Below are positions 1-8,901 of a DNA stretch of 64,000 bases, in pieces (positions within the stretch are counted from its first letter, which is position 1; each line of letters opens with the position of its first letter). The notes below the pieces were generated by a model, which had not been told where the DNA came from, did not search any database, and saw only the letters and a program-made list of their open reading frames with translations. A program made the position numbers and the translations under genes. The DNA lies in assembly GCF_900102485.1 (NCBI RefSeq), contig NZ_FNBX01000002.1, positions 210,295 through 274,294 on the forward strand. Reading direction: 5' to 3'. This DNA comes from Desulfovibrio legallii. Lineage in GTDB: Bacteria; Desulfobacterota; Desulfovibrionia; Desulfovibrionales; Desulfovibrionaceae.

Positions 1-560
1 TTAAGGGCGATATGGGCAGGCTTGAGGAGCACGCCCAGGCCATCAGCCGCATTATGGGCGTCATCTCGGATATTGCGGATCAGACCAACCTTCTGGCGCT
101 CAATGCCGCCATTGAGGCCGCCCGCGCGGGCGAGGCCGGGCGCGGCTTTGCCGTGGTAGCCGACGAGGTGCGCAAACTGGCCGAAAAAACCATGGCTTCC
201 ACCCACGATGTGGGCAGCGCCATCAAGGCCATTCAGGAAAGCGCCGCCCAAAGCGCGGCCTCGGCCGACAATGCCGTGGCGCGCATCGGCGAGGCCACGG
301 GTTTCGCCCGGCAGTCCGGCGAGGCGCTGGAGGCTATTGTCAGCACGGTGGAAACCACCGCGGATCAGGTGGGGGCCATTGCTGCGGCCAGCGAGGAGCA
401 ATCCGCAGCCAGTGAGGAAATCAACCGCACCATCAGCGAAGTGAGCGACATGTCCCACCAGACCGCCAAATCCATGACCGAGGCCGCCCAGGCCGTGGCC
501 GACCTCACCGCCCAGACGCGCCGCCTTATGGATCTTATGGGCAGACTGCGCGCGCGATAG
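1..560 (+). CDS. Methyl-accepting chemotaxis protein, C-terminal part (5' partial)
   Basis: Cytoplasmic signalling end of a chemoreceptor that passes ligand signals to CheA/CheW. The frame is open from base 3 to the TAG at 558-560; the sensor, membrane and HAMP parts lie outside the window. The hairpin tip is canonical: [18 protein letters not shown] is followed by [16 protein letters not shown]. The rest is Ala/Glu/Ser-rich heptad coiled coil, as expected for the returning helix. It ends with [13 protein letters not shown] and no NWETF-like CheR tether. It converges on the minus-strand amidohydrolase. The MCP call is secure; the ligand cannot be told. Confidence 0.95.
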   Translation, partial: KGDMGRLEEHAQAISRIMGVISDIADQTNLLALNAAIEAARAGEAGRGFAVVADEVRKLAEKTMASTHDVGSAIKAIQESAAQSAASADNAVARIGEATGFARQSGEALEAIVSTVETTADQVGAIAAASEEQSAASEEINRTISEVSDMSHQTAKSMTEAAQAVADLTAQTRRLMDLMGRLRAR

Positions 561-597
561 CTCCAGCGCGGCGTGGGAACACGGCCCCGGCGTTACG

Positions 598-738
598 GCA
601 TTTCAACGTTGAAATGCCCTGGCGGTGCGCCGGGCAGCCGCTCGCCGTGCAGGCGCAAGCGCAATTTATTGGCGCTGGCAAACGCCGAAACGCGCGTGCC
701 TTAACCTTTGAGAATGCCTGTTCTCAAAGGTAATCTGC
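598..738 (-). repeat. Dispersed intergenic repeat, copy 1 of 3, with GGCATTTCAA hairpin
   Basis: Read on the minus strand, this segment aligns with 22318-22446 and 50518-50640. All begin GCAG(A/G)TTA, have a GGCA.GC.CGTTTCGGCG core, and reach CCGCCAGGGC. At 598-617 it contains a perfect palindrome, GCATTTCAACGTTGAAATGC. It lies between the convergent chemoreceptor and amidohydrolase genes, so the hairpin may end transcripts from both sides. A second small inverted repeat, CTTTGAGAA/TTCTCAAAG, is at 706-728. No coding potential seen. Confidence 0.7.
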
Positions 739-739
739 T

Positions 740-2002
740 TTAATAGACCAGCGCTTCGGGCAGCACGCAGAAATCCGCGGGCGCGCCCGGCTCCAGCCGC
801 CCTGCGCCGCTGGCCCGCAGGTTGAGGGCCGCCGCGCCGTTGACTGTAAGCATGCGCACCAGGGCTTCGGGCGGCACGTCCAGGGTCTCGCGCAGCCACA
901 CGGCCTCCTGGCGCACGTCCAGGTCGCGGTTGGAGGTCAGGCCGTCCGTGCCCAGGCAGAGCAGGCAGCCGCTTTCCATGAGTTCCCGCACCGGGGCCAC
1001 GCCCACGTCCAGATGACGGTTGGAGCGCGGGCAAAGGCAGAGGGCCGCGCCGCTGGCCGCCAGCACTTCCACTTCCTGCGGGTCCAACTGCACGCCGTGC
1101 ACGGCCAGCGTGTCCGCCCCCAAAAGCCCCAGGCTCAGGGCGTAGGCCAGGGGCCGCAGGCCCGGCGCGCGCCAGTCCGGCGGCAGCACCACGTCCGCAT
1201 AGCATTCCCGCAGGGGGCCTGTCCCTGTTGTTAATAGCTCGGTTTCTTCTGGCGATTCGGCCAGATGGAAGGAGAACACCCGCCCCATGCGGCGGCAGTT
1301 TTCGCGCGCGGCCCGCAGCACGTCCGGCCCGGTGGAGTAGAGGGCGTGTCCGCCCGGGGCGCAGCGCGCCGCCAGAAAGGGGTCTTCTTCGGCGGCTTCG
1401 CGGCAGCGCGGCGGCCAGGGGCCTTCGCCCTGGGCAAAGGGCGGGCCGAAGCCAAACCATTCGCAAAAATGGCTCACTGTAAGCCCGGCGGCGCAGGAGG
1501 CCGCATCGGCCGCCAGAATGCCGCCCGGCAGGGATCCGGCCACATTGCCCACGCAGCGCGTGCCCGTGCCCGCCATATCCGCGCAGGCGGCCTCCACGGC
1601 TTCGGCGGCCAGGGGCGCGCTCAGCAAGGGGATAAGGCTCCTGAGCCAGGCCGTGAAGCCCGCATCCCAGCGGGTGCGCCCGGCCAGGTGGGAAAGCTCC
1701 AGGTGGGTGTGGGCATTGACGCAGGCCGGGGCCAGGCACACGGGGCCCACGTCCCGCACCAGCGCTCCCGGCGGCAGGGGCGTGGAGCCCCAGCGCCCCA
1801 CGGTTTCCACCAGGCCGTGGCGCACCACCAGCACGGCGTTGTCCAGGCGCTTCAGGGGCGCAAACAGATGCGCGGCCCTGGCCGGCCCCTCCCCGGCCAG
1901 GGGAAGCAGGCTTTTGGCCCGGATGGCCAGCGCTGTCCCCGCGTCGGGCGGGGGGCCTTGGGGCGCGGCGGCGTCGGGCAGGGGGGGCGGCGCAGGGTTC
2001 AC
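740..2002 (-). CDS. Amidohydrolase family protein (adenosine/aminodeoxyfutalosine deaminase-like)
   Basis: Metal-dependent hydrolase/deaminase of the ATZ/TRZ-MqnF-SsnA superfamily, 420 aa. Visible metal ligands are the HxH in NAHTHLELSHL, a His in FHLAES, a His in AVHGVQLD and the Asp in LGTDGLTSN. I place the start at a GTG (2002) preceded by GGAG and just after the yitT stop. The frame stays open to 2131, but that extension lies inside yitT and encodes unlike residues. It is the last gene of a tauE-yitT-amidohydrolase run on the minus strand. Desulfovibrio makes menaquinone by the futalosine route, so an aminodeoxyfutalosine deaminase role is attractive, but that is inference; another deaminase substrate is possible. 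Confidence 0.8.
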   Translation of the reverse strand: MNPAPPPLPDAAAPQGPPPDAGTALAIRAKSLLPLAGEGPARAAHLFAPLKRLDNAVLVVRHGLVETVGRWGSTPLPPGALVRDVGPVCLAPACVNAHTHLELSHLAGRTRWDAGFTAWLRSLIPLLSAPLAAEAVEAACADMAGTGTRCVGNVAGSLPGGILAADAASCAAGLTVSHFCEWFGFGPPFAQGEGPWPPRCREAAEEDPFLAARCAPGGHALYSTGPDVLRAARENCRRMGRVFSFHLAESPEETELLTTGTGPLRECYADVVLPPDWRAPGLRPLAYALSLGLLGADTLAVHGVQLDPQEVEVLAASGAALCLCPRSNRHLDVGVAPVRELMESGCLLCLGTDGLTSNRDLDVRQEAVWLRETLDVPPEALVRMLTVNGAAALNLRASGAGRLEPGAPADFCVLPEALVY

Positions 2003-2015
2003 GGGGGCTCCGGGT

Positions 2016-2882
2016 TCAGCGGCCCCGGCGGGCAAACTGCCCGCCGGCCACATAGAAGGTGTTTTCCACAATGAACAGGGCGTGGGGGTCGATGCTGTAG
2101 ACCAGATTTTCCAGCCGCTTGAGGGCCACATTGTTGGTGACGGTGACCAGAATTTCGCGGTCCGCGCCGGAATAGGCCCCCTTGCCGCGCATGAGGGTCA
2201 CGCCGAAGCGCTCCGAAACCAGAATGCCTTCGCTCACTTCCTCGCCGTGATCGGAAATGACCATGACCAGCTTGTAGCGGTTGAACATGCCCAGCACATA
2301 TTCCAGCGTCTGGGACGAGATGAACATCATGATCATGGAAGCCACAATGGTGTCCAGGGGCATGTGCGCGGCCGCCGTAAGAAAGAGCAGGCAGTTGAAG
2401 GCAAAGTTGAACTGGCCGATGGGCACGTTCCAGCGGTCTTTGAGGGCCACGGCGATGACGTCCGTGCCGCCGCCGCTGCCCAGGGTGCGCAGCATCATGC
2501 CGCCCGCCGTGCCGTGCAGCACGCCGCCCACCACCGCAGCGTAGAGCTCCGTCTGCAGGGGAATGGTGAAATTGATGCAGAAGCCGAACAGGGTGGTGCA
2601 GAGTGTGCCGTAGGCTGTGTAGAGCAGAAAGCGGCGGCCCACGGCGAACCAGCCCAGCAGGTAGACCGGCGTGCAGAGCAGGGCGTACCAGATCAGGGGG
2701 GTGAGCGTGTCGGACCAGTAGCTGGTAAGCAGGGCGAGGCCCATGACGCCCCCGGCCAGAAAGCCGTGGGGCGCGGCCACGCCCTGAATGCAGAGGGCCA
2801 TGAGCAGCGAGCCCAGGGTGAGCCAGAGCAGGTTCCACCAGACGGCCCGGGCCCGCGCGACGTTATGGGTATAGAGTTTCAT
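2016..2882 (-). CDS. YitT family membrane protein (DUF161 + DUF2179)
   Basis: Integral membrane protein of unknown function, 288 aa. The N-terminal ~195 residues hold about five hydrophobic segments (e.g. LLWLTLGSLLMALCIQGVAA, ALLCTPVYLLGWFAV). They carry the family's glycine-rich GSGGGTDVIA stretch. The C-terminal ~80 residues form the cytosolic DUF2179 domain, GVTLMRGKGAYSG...ILVTVTNNVALKRL...DPHALFIVENTFYVAGGQF. It starts nine bases after the upstream transporter's stop, so the two are probably co-transcribed. Length is typical for YitT/YqfU proteins. No substrate can be named. Confidence 0.88.
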   Translation of the reverse strand: MKLYTHNVARARAVWWNLLWLTLGSLLMALCIQGVAAPHGFLAGGVMGLALLTSYWSDTLTPLIWYALLCTPVYLLGWFAVGRRFLLYTAYGTLCTTLFGFCINFTIPLQTELYAAVVGGVLHGTAGGMMLRTLGSGGGTDVIAVALKDRWNVPIGQFNFAFNCLLFLTAAAHMPLDTIVASMIMMFISSQTLEYVLGMFNRYKLVMVISDHGEEVSEGILVSERFGVTLMRGKGAYSGADREILVTVTNNVALKRLENLVYSIDPHALFIVENTFYVAGGQFARRGR

Positions 2883-2891
2883 AGTTGTTGT

Positions 2892-3689
2892 TTACAGCAG
2901 CCCCCAGGCCATTTTGACGGCTACAAGGATAAGAAAGCAGGCAAAGCCTTTTTTGAGCTGGGCGGCGGGCAGGGCGTGGGAAAGGCGCGCGCCCAGGGGC
3001 GCGGTGCAGAAGCTGGCCGAGGCTATGCCCACCAGGGCCCAGAGGTTGACAAAGCCGATGCTGGCGGCGGGCAGATCCGGCCGGCCCCAGCCGCCCACGA
3101 TATAGCCCAGGGCGCCGGCCACGGCAATGGGAAAGCCGATGGCCGCCGAAGTGCCCACCGCGTGGTGCAGGGGCACGTTGCAGAAGGTCATGAACGGCAC
3201 GGAAAGCGTGCCCCCGCCAATGCCCACAAAGCTGGAGACGAGCCCGATGCCGCCGCCCACGCAGGCCGTGCCCAGGGGACCGGGCATGTCGCGGCTGGCC
3301 GGGGGCCGGTAGTTGGAGAGCATCTGCACGGCCACCACCAGCAGAAAGCAGATGAAGAAAACCTTCAGAAACATGGTGGGCAGGTGGGTGGCCACCAGGC
3401 CGCCGCCGAAGGTGCCCACCAGGATGCCGGGGGTGATGGCCTTAAAGATATCCCAGTGCACGGCCCCGCGTTTGTTGTGCGCGCGCGCGCTGGAGACGGA
3501 GGTGATCATGATGCTGGCCAGCGAAGTGCCCAGGGCCATCTGCTGCACATACTGGGGCGGCACGCCCACAGTGGGAAAGATGGCGAGCATCATGGGCACC
3601 AGCACAAGGCCGCCGCCCACGCCCAGAAGTCCGGCCAGAATGCCGGCAATAGCCCCACAGCCAAGATAGGCCAGCAGTGAAAGCAGCAT
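2892..3689 (-). CDS. Sulfite exporter TauE/SafE family transporter
   Basis: Inner-membrane permease of the TSUP (TauE/SafE) family, 265 aa, with about eight hydrophobic segments. Two internally repeated glycine-rich motifs are visible: GILAGLLGVGGGLVLVPMML near the N-terminus and GLVSSFVGIGGGTLSVPFM in the second half, the typical duplicated half-repeats. The ATG at 3689 follows AGGGAGGGGGTC, a strong ribosome site; the frame runs back to 3860 but those residues look non-membrane and random. First gene of the minus-strand run with yitT and the amidohydrolase. Family members move sulfite, sulfonates or other organic anions. In a sulfate reducer a sulfur-compound role is plausible but unproven. 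Confidence 0.88.
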   Translation of the reverse strand: MLLSLLAYLGCGAIAGILAGLLGVGGGLVLVPMMLAIFPTVGVPPQYVQQMALGTSLASIMITSVSSARAHNKRGAVHWDIFKAITPGILVGTFGGGLVATHLPTMFLKVFFICFLLVVAVQMLSNYRPPASRDMPGPLGTACVGGGIGLVSSFVGIGGGTLSVPFMTFCNVPLHHAVGTSAAIGFPIAVAGALGYIVGGWGRPDLPAASIGFVNLWALVGIASASFCTAPLGARLSHALPAAQLKKGFACFLILVAVKMAWGLL

Positions 3690-3872
3690 GACCCCCCTCC
3701 CTGTTCGTCGAGTTCTGAAGTCGTGTCGTCGTTGTGTTTCCCCGCTCCAGGCGCACGCGGTCGCGGCCGTCCGGCGCGGCGGGCCCGGCAGCGGGCGGCT
3801 TCGGGGGGCGGGGCGGCGGCGCGTGTATCCATAACTAGTCAAAGCCCCAAGGGGCGTCAACCGACTTTTTGC

Positions 3873-3901
3873 TTTACAAAGGCCGGGGCCGCGCCTACAT
3901 T
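3873..3901 (+). promoter_or_regulatory. Sigma-70-type promoter of the pyr leader/pyrBC
   Basis: TTTACA (3873-3878), a 17-bp spacer, then TACATT (3896-3901). It lies in the divergent gap between the TauE gene and pyrB. The predicted start is close to 3908, which is also the first ATG of the leader ORF, so the leader may be leaderless or begin at its second ATG (3926). Confidence 0.55.
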
Positions 3902-3907
3902 TTCCGC

Positions 3908-4036
3908 ATGAAGACCGCCACCCCCATGCCCGGCAGCCCCTGGCCGGGCGGGCTTCGAGCCCCTGGTCTGCCGTTTTTCCCGGCTCACAGGCCGTTTCTT
4001 TCCACCCCCGTTGGTTTCAGCGGGGATTTTTTTTGA
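3908..4036 (+). CDS. Putative pyrL-type leader peptide (42 aa) upstream of pyrB
   Basis: Short frame of 42 codons starting right after the predicted promoter and ending with TGA at 4034-4036, 12 bases before pyrB. Its last codons (GGG GAT TTT TTT TGA) read through the 3' arm and T-run of a terminator hairpin. This is the geometry of Escherichia coli pyrBI attenuation, where a 44-aa leader peptide is translated across the attenuator and coupling depends on UTP. The middle of the peptide, GLPFFP, resembles the LPFFFP stretch of E. coli PyrL, including the U-rich codons. No clear Shine-Dalgarno precedes the ATG; an internal ATG at 3926 is an alternative. Inferred from sequence only. Confidence 0.6.
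   Translation: MKTATPMPGSPWPGGLRAPGLPFFPAHRPFLSTPVGFSGDFF
4006..4034 (+). terminator. pyrBC attenuator (Rho-independent terminator)
   Basis: CCCCGTTG / CAGCGGGG stem (eight pairs, one G-U) with a GTTT loop, then A and eight T residues (4027-4034). It sits just before pyrB and overlaps the end of the leader ORF. A T-rich stretch, GCCGTTTTTCCC, lies ~25-35 bases upstream, a possible UTP-dependent pausing region. Confidence 0.75.
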
Positions 4037-4048
4037 CCGGGCACTGCC

Positions 4049-5005
4049 ATGCACAGCACAGATACCTACCAATGGCCCCACAAGGACTTGCTGGACGTCA
4101 CCCAGCTCAGCCGGGAGGATGCCTTCCACCTGCTGGACCTGGCCGCCAGCTTTCAGGAGATCAACCGCCGGCCCGTCAAGAAGGTGCCCACCCTCAAGGG
4201 CAAGACCGTGGTGCTGTTTTTTGTGGAAAACAGCACCCGCACCCGCACCTCCTTTGACGTGGCGGGCAAGCGCCTTTCAGCGGACACCTATTCCCTGGCC
4301 AAGACCGGCTCCAGCCTCAACAAGGGCGAAAGCCTCAAGGATACGGGCCTGACCCTGCAGGCCATGGGGCCGGACGTCATTGTCATCCGCCACCCCAGCA
4401 GCGGCGCGGCGCGCTTTCTGGCGGAGCTTCTGCCCTGCGGCGTGGTCAACGGCGGCGATGGCTGGCACGCCCATCCCACCCAGGCTCTGCTGGACTGCTT
4501 CAGCCTGCGGGCGGCCTGGGAAGGCCGGTTTGAAGGCCGCACGCTCCTGATTCTGGGCGATATCGCCCACAGCCGGGTGGCCCGCTCCAACGTGCACCTG
4601 CTGCACATGCTGGGGGTGAAGCTGCGGCTCTGCGCGCCGCGCACCCTCTTGCCCGCAGGCGTGGAGCACTGGCCCGTGGAGGTTTGCTGCGACCTTGCCC
4701 GCGCCGTGCGCGACGTGGACGCGGTCATGTGCCTGCGCCTGCAGCTGGAGCGGCAGCAGGCGGGGCTTTTGCCCGACCTGGCGGAATATTCCCGGCGTTT
4801 CTGCCTGGGCGCGCGGCACCTTGAGCTGGCCCTGCCCGGCGCGAAAGTGCTGCACCCCGGCCCCATGAACCGGGGGCTGGAAATCGCCGACGACGTGGCC
4901 GACGCCCCGGCAAGCCTGGTGCTGGACCAGGTGGCCGCCGGCGTGGCCACGCGCATGGCGGTGCTCTATTTGCTGGCCACGCGCCGCGACGGAGGACGCG
5001 CATGA
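4049..5005 (+). CDS. pyrB: Aspartate carbamoyltransferase catalytic subunit
   Basis: Second step of pyrimidine synthesis: carbamoyl phosphate plus aspartate gives N-carbamoyl-aspartate. The 318 aa match the usual catalytic-chain length. The carbamoyl-phosphate loop STRTRTSF is at ~62-69, followed by [14 protein letters not shown] and HPGPMNRG near the C-terminus. The ATG at 4049 has no obvious Shine-Dalgarno, and the leader terminator ends 15 bases upstream, which fits control by attenuation. The stop overlaps the pyrC start (ATGA), so the two are translationally coupled. No pyrI regulatory-subunit gene follows. The argF product in this window is a paralogue. Confidence 0.97.
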   Translation: MHSTDTYQWPHKDLLDVTQLSREDAFHLLDLAASFQEINRRPVKKVPTLKGKTVVLFFVENSTRTRTSFDVAGKRLSADTYSLAKTGSSLNKGESLKDTGLTLQAMGPDVIVIRHPSSGAARFLAELLPCGVVNGGDGWHAHPTQALLDCFSLRAAWEGRFEGRTLLILGDIAHSRVARSNVHLLHMLGVKLRLCAPRTLLPAGVEHWPVEVCCDLARAVRDVDAVMCLRLQLERQQAGLLPDLAEYSRRFCLGARHLELALPGAKVLHPGPMNRGLEIADDVADAPASLVLDQVAAGVATRMAVLYLLATRRDGGRA

Positions 5006-6264
5006 AACTCTGCATCCAAAACGCCCGCCACCTGGAAGCCCCGGTGGACCTGCTGACGGCAGACGGCAAAATCCTGACCATGACCCCGGCGGGGCACTGC
5101 CCGCCGCCCGAAGACTGCGAGATTTTCGACGCCCACGGCCTGACCCTCATGCCCAGCATGACGGACGCGCACACCCATCTGCGCGAACCGGGCTACGAAT
5201 ATAAGGAAGACATTGCCTCCGGGCTGGAAGCCGCGGCGCGCGGCGGCTTCGGCACGGTCATGTGCATGGCCAACACCAGGCCGGTCAACGATACGGCCAG
5301 CGTCACCGCCCACATGCTGGAGCGCGCCCGCCAGAGCCACCCCCACGGCCCGCGCCTCTGCCCTGTGGCCGCCGCCAGCGTGGGCCTTAAAGGCGAGGAG
5401 CTGACCCCCCTGGCCGAGCTCAAGGCCGCGGGCTGCGTGGCCGTGTCCAACGACGGCAGACCCTTGGAAAGCGCCGAAATTGTCCGCCGGATCATGGAAT
5501 ATGCGGCAGACCTTGACCTTATCCTCATCGACCACTGCGAAGACCCGCACCTGGCCCGCGGCTGGCGCATGCACGAGGGCGCGACCAGCGGGCTGCTGGG
5601 CGTCAAGGGTCAGCCTGCCGCGGGCGAGGCCGTGCAGGCCGCGCGGGACATTATGCTGGCCGAGTATCTGGGCGTGCCCGTGCACATCGCCCACGTTTCC
5701 GCCGCGCTCACCGTGGACGTCATTGCCTGGGGCAAGGCGCGCGGGGTGCCTGTGACGGCCGAAACCTGCCCCCACTACCTGCTGTTGGACGAAACGGCCC
5801 TTGAAGGCTACAATACGCTGGCCAAGGTAAGCCCGCCCCTGCGCACGGCCGAGGACCGCGCGGCCCTGCGCCGCGCCGTCAAGGACGGCCTTATCGACAT
5901 CCTGGCCACGGACCACGCCCCCCACGCCGCCCATGAAAAAGAAGGCACCCTGGACGAGGCCCTCTGCGGCTTCACGGGCCTGGACCTGGCCCTGAGCCTG
6001 ACCTGGGAGCTGGTGCGCGAAGGCGCGCTGACCGAAGCCGACCTCCAGCGCCTGTGGTGCCGACGGCCGGCGGAAATTTTCCACCTGCCTTGGAACGGCT
6101 TCGCCCCCGGCGACCCGGCGGACTTCTTTCTGCTGGATCCGGCGGCCGTCTGGATCCCCGGCAGGGAGACCATGTATTCCAAAAGCCTGAACACGCCCTT
6201 CCTGGGGCGCGAGCTGCACGGGCGCGTCGTCCACCATTGGCTGGGAGGCAGGCGGCTGTTCTGA
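5002..6264 (+). CDS. pyrC: Dihydroorotase
   Basis: Third step of pyrimidine synthesis: cyclises carbamoyl-aspartate to dihydroorotate; cytosolic zinc enzyme. At 420 aa this is the long, type I form. Metal-site motifs are visible: [10 protein letters not shown] (H57, H59), [19 protein letters not shown] and ATDHAPH. It starts within the pyrB stop codon (ATGA overlap). The gene pair makes dihydroorotate synthesis one regulated unit behind the leader. High-GC codon use matches its neighbours. Confidence 0.96.
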   Translation: MKLCIQNARHLEAPVDLLTADGKILTMTPAGHCPPPEDCEIFDAHGLTLMPSMTDAHTHLREPGYEYKEDIASGLEAAARGGFGTVMCMANTRPVNDTASVTAHMLERARQSHPHGPRLCPVAAASVGLKGEELTPLAELKAAGCVAVSNDGRPLESAEIVRRIMEYAADLDLILIDHCEDPHLARGWRMHEGATSGLLGVKGQPAAGEAVQAARDIMLAEYLGVPVHIAHVSAALTVDVIAWGKARGVPVTAETCPHYLLLDETALEGYNTLAKVSPPLRTAEDRAALRRAVKDGLIDILATDHAPHAAHEKEGTLDEALCGFTGLDLALSLTWELVREGALTEADLQRLWCRRPAEIFHLPWNGFAPGDPADFFLLDPAAVWIPGRETMYSKSLNTPFLGRELHGRVVHHWLGGRRLF

Positions 6265-6305
6265 TCCCGGCGGTCGGCGTCCGCCAGCGGCATACGGGAG
6301 GAGAT

Positions 6306-7769
6306 ATGCAAAACTTTCTGCACGATATGGGGCTCTTTCGCGAGCAGTGCCTGATCAACGGCGCATGGCGCGGGGCCGACAGCGGCAAGGTTCTGCGCGT
6401 GGACAACCCGGCCGACGGCAGCCTGCTGGGCCAGGCGCCCGACTGCGGCGCGGCCGAAACGCGCCAGGCCGTCGAGGCGGCCCAGGCCGCCTTTCCCGCC
6501 TGGAAGGCCAGAACGCCGCAGGAGCGCGGGGCGCTCTTGCGCGCCTGGGGCCAGGCCATTGAGGATAACCTGGAGGATCTGGCCCGCCTGCTCACCCTGG
6601 AGGAAGGCAAACCCCTGGCCGAAGCCAGGGGCGAAATCCGCCAGGGGGCGTCCTACTTCCCCTGGTACGCCGAGGAAATCCGCCGCTGCGCGGGCGAGGT
6701 GACGCCCGTGTTCCGCGCGGGCGTCCAGGCCCTGACCCGGCGCGAGCCCGTGGGCGTGGCCGCGGCCATCACGCCCTGGAACTTCCCCATGTCCATGCTG
6801 CCGCGCAAGGTGGCCCCGGCCCTGGCCGCGGGCTGCACCATGGTGGTCAAGCCCGCCAGCGCCACGCCCTACAGCGCCCTGGCCCTGGCCGAGCTGGCCC
6901 AGCGCGTAGGCCTGCCCGCGGGCGTGCTCAACGTGCTTACGGGCGGGGCCAGGGCCATCGGCGGCGAAATCACCGCCAATCCCCTGGTGCGCAAGCTGAG
7001 CTTTACCGGCTCCACAGCCGTCGGCAAGGAGCTGGCCGCCCAGTGCGGCCCCACCCTCAAGCGTCTTTCCATGGAGCTGGGCGGCAACGCGCCCTTCATC
7101 GTCTTTGCGGATGCGGACCTGGAGCGCGCCGTGCCCACGGCCCTGGCCTGCAAATTCCGCAACGCGGGGCAGACCTGCATCTGCGCCAACCGTTTTCTGG
7201 TGGAGCGGTCCGCGTACGAGGCCTTTGCCCAGGGCCTGCTCGCCAAGGTGCGCGCCCTGCGCGTGGGCAACGGCCTTGACCCTCATACGGACATGGGCCC
7301 CCTTATCAATGCCGACGCCGTGGCCCATACCGACGCCCTGGTGCGCGACGCCCTGGATAAAGGCGCGCAGCTCCTGGCCGGCGGCAAGCCCCACAGCCTG
7401 GGGGGCAATTTTTACGAGCCTACCTTGCTCACGGGCCTCACCCCGCAGATGCGCATCTTCCGCGAGGAAATTTTCGGCCCCGTGGCGGCGCTCATGCCCT
7501 TTGACGCCGAAGAGGAAGCCGTGGCCTTGGCCAATGATACGGAATACGGCCTGGCTTCCTACGTCTGCACCAACAACATGCCCCGGATCTGGCGGCTGTT
7601 CCGAGATCTTCAGTACGGCATGGCGGGCGTTAACGACGCCGCCCTGGCCGCGGCGGAAACGCCCTTCGGCGGCACCAAGAACAGCGGCCTGGGCCGCGAA
7701 GGCGGCCGCGAAGGCCTGCTGGAATATATGGAAACCCGCTACCTGCTGCTGGGCGGCCTGGAAGGATAG
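6306..7769 (+). CDS. gabD: NAD(P)-dependent succinate-semialdehyde dehydrogenase family
   Basis: Aldehyde dehydrogenase, 487 aa, most like GabD, which oxidises succinate semialdehyde to succinate. Signatures: the cofactor site PWNFPMSMLPRK and FTGSTAVGKEL, the general-base Glu in MELGGNAPF, and the nucleophilic Cys in GQTCICANR at ~290. The ATG at 6306 follows GGGAGGAGAT. It lies 41 bases after pyrC and may be read from the same transcript, but no pathway link with pyrimidines is known. Other short-chain aldehydes, such as the acetaldehyde made by acetoin dehydrogenase, are possible substrates; this is speculation. Confidence 0.85.
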   Translation: MQNFLHDMGLFREQCLINGAWRGADSGKVLRVDNPADGSLLGQAPDCGAAETRQAVEAAQAAFPAWKARTPQERGALLRAWGQAIEDNLEDLARLLTLEEGKPLAEARGEIRQGASYFPWYAEEIRRCAGEVTPVFRAGVQALTRREPVGVAAAITPWNFPMSMLPRKVAPALAAGCTMVVKPASATPYSALALAELAQRVGLPAGVLNVLTGGARAIGGEITANPLVRKLSFTGSTAVGKELAAQCGPTLKRLSMELGGNAPFIVFADADLERAVPTALACKFRNAGQTCICANRFLVERSAYEAFAQGLLAKVRALRVGNGLDPHTDMGPLINADAVAHTDALVRDALDKGAQLLAGGKPHSLGGNFYEPTLLTGLTPQMRIFREEIFGPVAALMPFDAEEEAVALANDTEYGLASYVCTNNMPRIWRLFRDLQYGMAGVNDAALAAAETPFGGTKNSGLGREGGREGLLEYMETRYLLLGGLEG

Positions 7770-7770
7770 C

Positions 7771-7788
7771 GCGCCGCGCAAGCGGCGC
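7771..7788 (+). terminator. GC hairpin with GCAA tetraloop after gabD
   Basis: Perfect 7-bp stem GCGCCGC-GCAA-GCGGCGC directly after the gabD stop. Only TTG follows, so as an intrinsic terminator it is weak. Confidence 0.35.
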
Positions 7789-7943
7789 TTGCGCGTATGG
7801 GCGCAGCGTTGCGGCGTTTGTTTCGGAACCGCGCGGAGGGGTCACCCTTGCGCCTTGGCGGCGGCCCGCCGTCCGCGCAGCCGCGTGTCCGTTCACGCAG
7901 CCGCAGCGCAGGCCGCGGGTGCAACGCTCCAAGGAGGATAGCC

Positions 7944-8885
7944 ATGCCTTTGCGTCAACCCGTGGCTGCGGGCCGGTTTTATCCCGATGATCCCGAAGCC
8001 CTGCGCGCGGCCCTGCGGGCCTGCCTTACGCCCAAAGAACTGCCCGATCCCGCCGGGGCGCGCCCGCACGGGGCTGGTTCCCGCCTGGTGGGCGTCATGC
8101 TGCCCCACGCGGGCTATGTTTACAGCGGCCGGGTGGCCGGAGCCGTGCTGGCCGGTCCCTGGGGCGCGGGCACGGTGGGCGCGGCCCTGCCGCGCCGCTG
8201 CATTGTGCTTTGCCCCAACCATACCGGCCGGGGACACCCCCTGGGCGTCTGGCCTGACGGCGCCTGGCGCACCCCCCTGGGCGACGTGCCCGTGGACGCG
8301 GGCCTGGCGGCGGCGCTCTGCGGCCGCGGCGGCTTTGCCCCGGATACGGACTGCCATCTGGGCGAACACGCCATCGAAGTCCTCCTGCCCTTTCTGCAAT
8401 ATCTGCCCGCGCCCGCAGCGAACGCCGCACCCGGCATGAGTGCCGTTTCCGGGGCGGACGCGGCACCGCCCTCGCAGGCCCGCGCCATTGTGCCCGTATG
8501 TGTGGGCGTCCGGCGGCCCGAAGTCCTGCGCGCCGCAGGCCTGGCCTTGGGCGCGGCCCTGCTCGTTGCCCAGGCCGAGGACGACCCCGTGGGGCTCATC
8601 GTCAGCTCGGACATGAACCACTACGAAGACCAGCAGACCACCCTGCAAAAAGATGGCCTGGCCCTGCAGCAGACCCTGGCCTGCGACCCCGACGCCCTGC
8701 TGACCACCGTGGAGCAGAGCCGCTGCAGCATGTGCGGGGCGGCCCCCATGGCCGTGGCCCTCTACGCCCTGCGCGCCCTGGGCGAACCCTGGGCTGAGCT
8801 GGCCGCCTACGACACCTCGGCCAGCGCCACGGGCGACGCCGCCCAGGTGGTGGGCTACGCAGGCCTGCGCTTCGGCGTGCAGTAG
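7944..8885 (+). CDS. amrB: AmmeMemoRadiSam system protein B (MEMO1 family)
   Basis: MEMO-family protein, 313 aa, of a three-part system (AMMECR1 domain, MEMO protein, radical SAM protein) whose biochemical role is unsettled; the family is related to class III extradiol dioxygenases. Family signatures: RQPVAAGRFYP at the N-terminus, LPHAGYVYSG, CPNHTGRG, EHAIEVLLPFLQY, SSDMNHYED and CSMCGAAPM. The His and Cys positions correspond to the presumed metal-binding pocket. The ATG at 7944 follows AAGGAGGATAGCC. The A and radical-SAM partners are not in this window. A 25-residue Ala/Pro-rich insert after the PFLQY motif is unusual. Confidence 0.9.
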   Translation: MPLRQPVAAGRFYPDDPEALRAALRACLTPKELPDPAGARPHGAGSRLVGVMLPHAGYVYSGRVAGAVLAGPWGAGTVGAALPRRCIVLCPNHTGRGHPLGVWPDGAWRTPLGDVPVDAGLAAALCGRGGFAPDTDCHLGEHAIEVLLPFLQYLPAPAANAAPGMSAVSGADAAPPSQARAIVPVCVGVRRPEVLRAAGLALGAALLVAQAEDDPVGLIVSSDMNHYEDQQTTLQKDGLALQQTLACDPDALLTTVEQSRCSMCGAAPMAVALYALRALGEPWAELAAYDTSASATGDAAQVVGYAGLRFGVQ

Positions 8886-8901
8886 AAGGAAGATTTTTTT
8901 G

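Noticed and set aside
2003..2131. Upstream extension of the amidohydrolase to 2131
   Set aside because: Lies wholly within yitT and encodes residues unlike the family; GTG at 2002 has a ribosome site.
1518..3680. 720-codon plus-strand frame across the amidohydrolase, yitT and tauE genes
   Set aside because: Spans three clear minus-strand genes; translation is shadow-like (His/Gly/Gln-rich).
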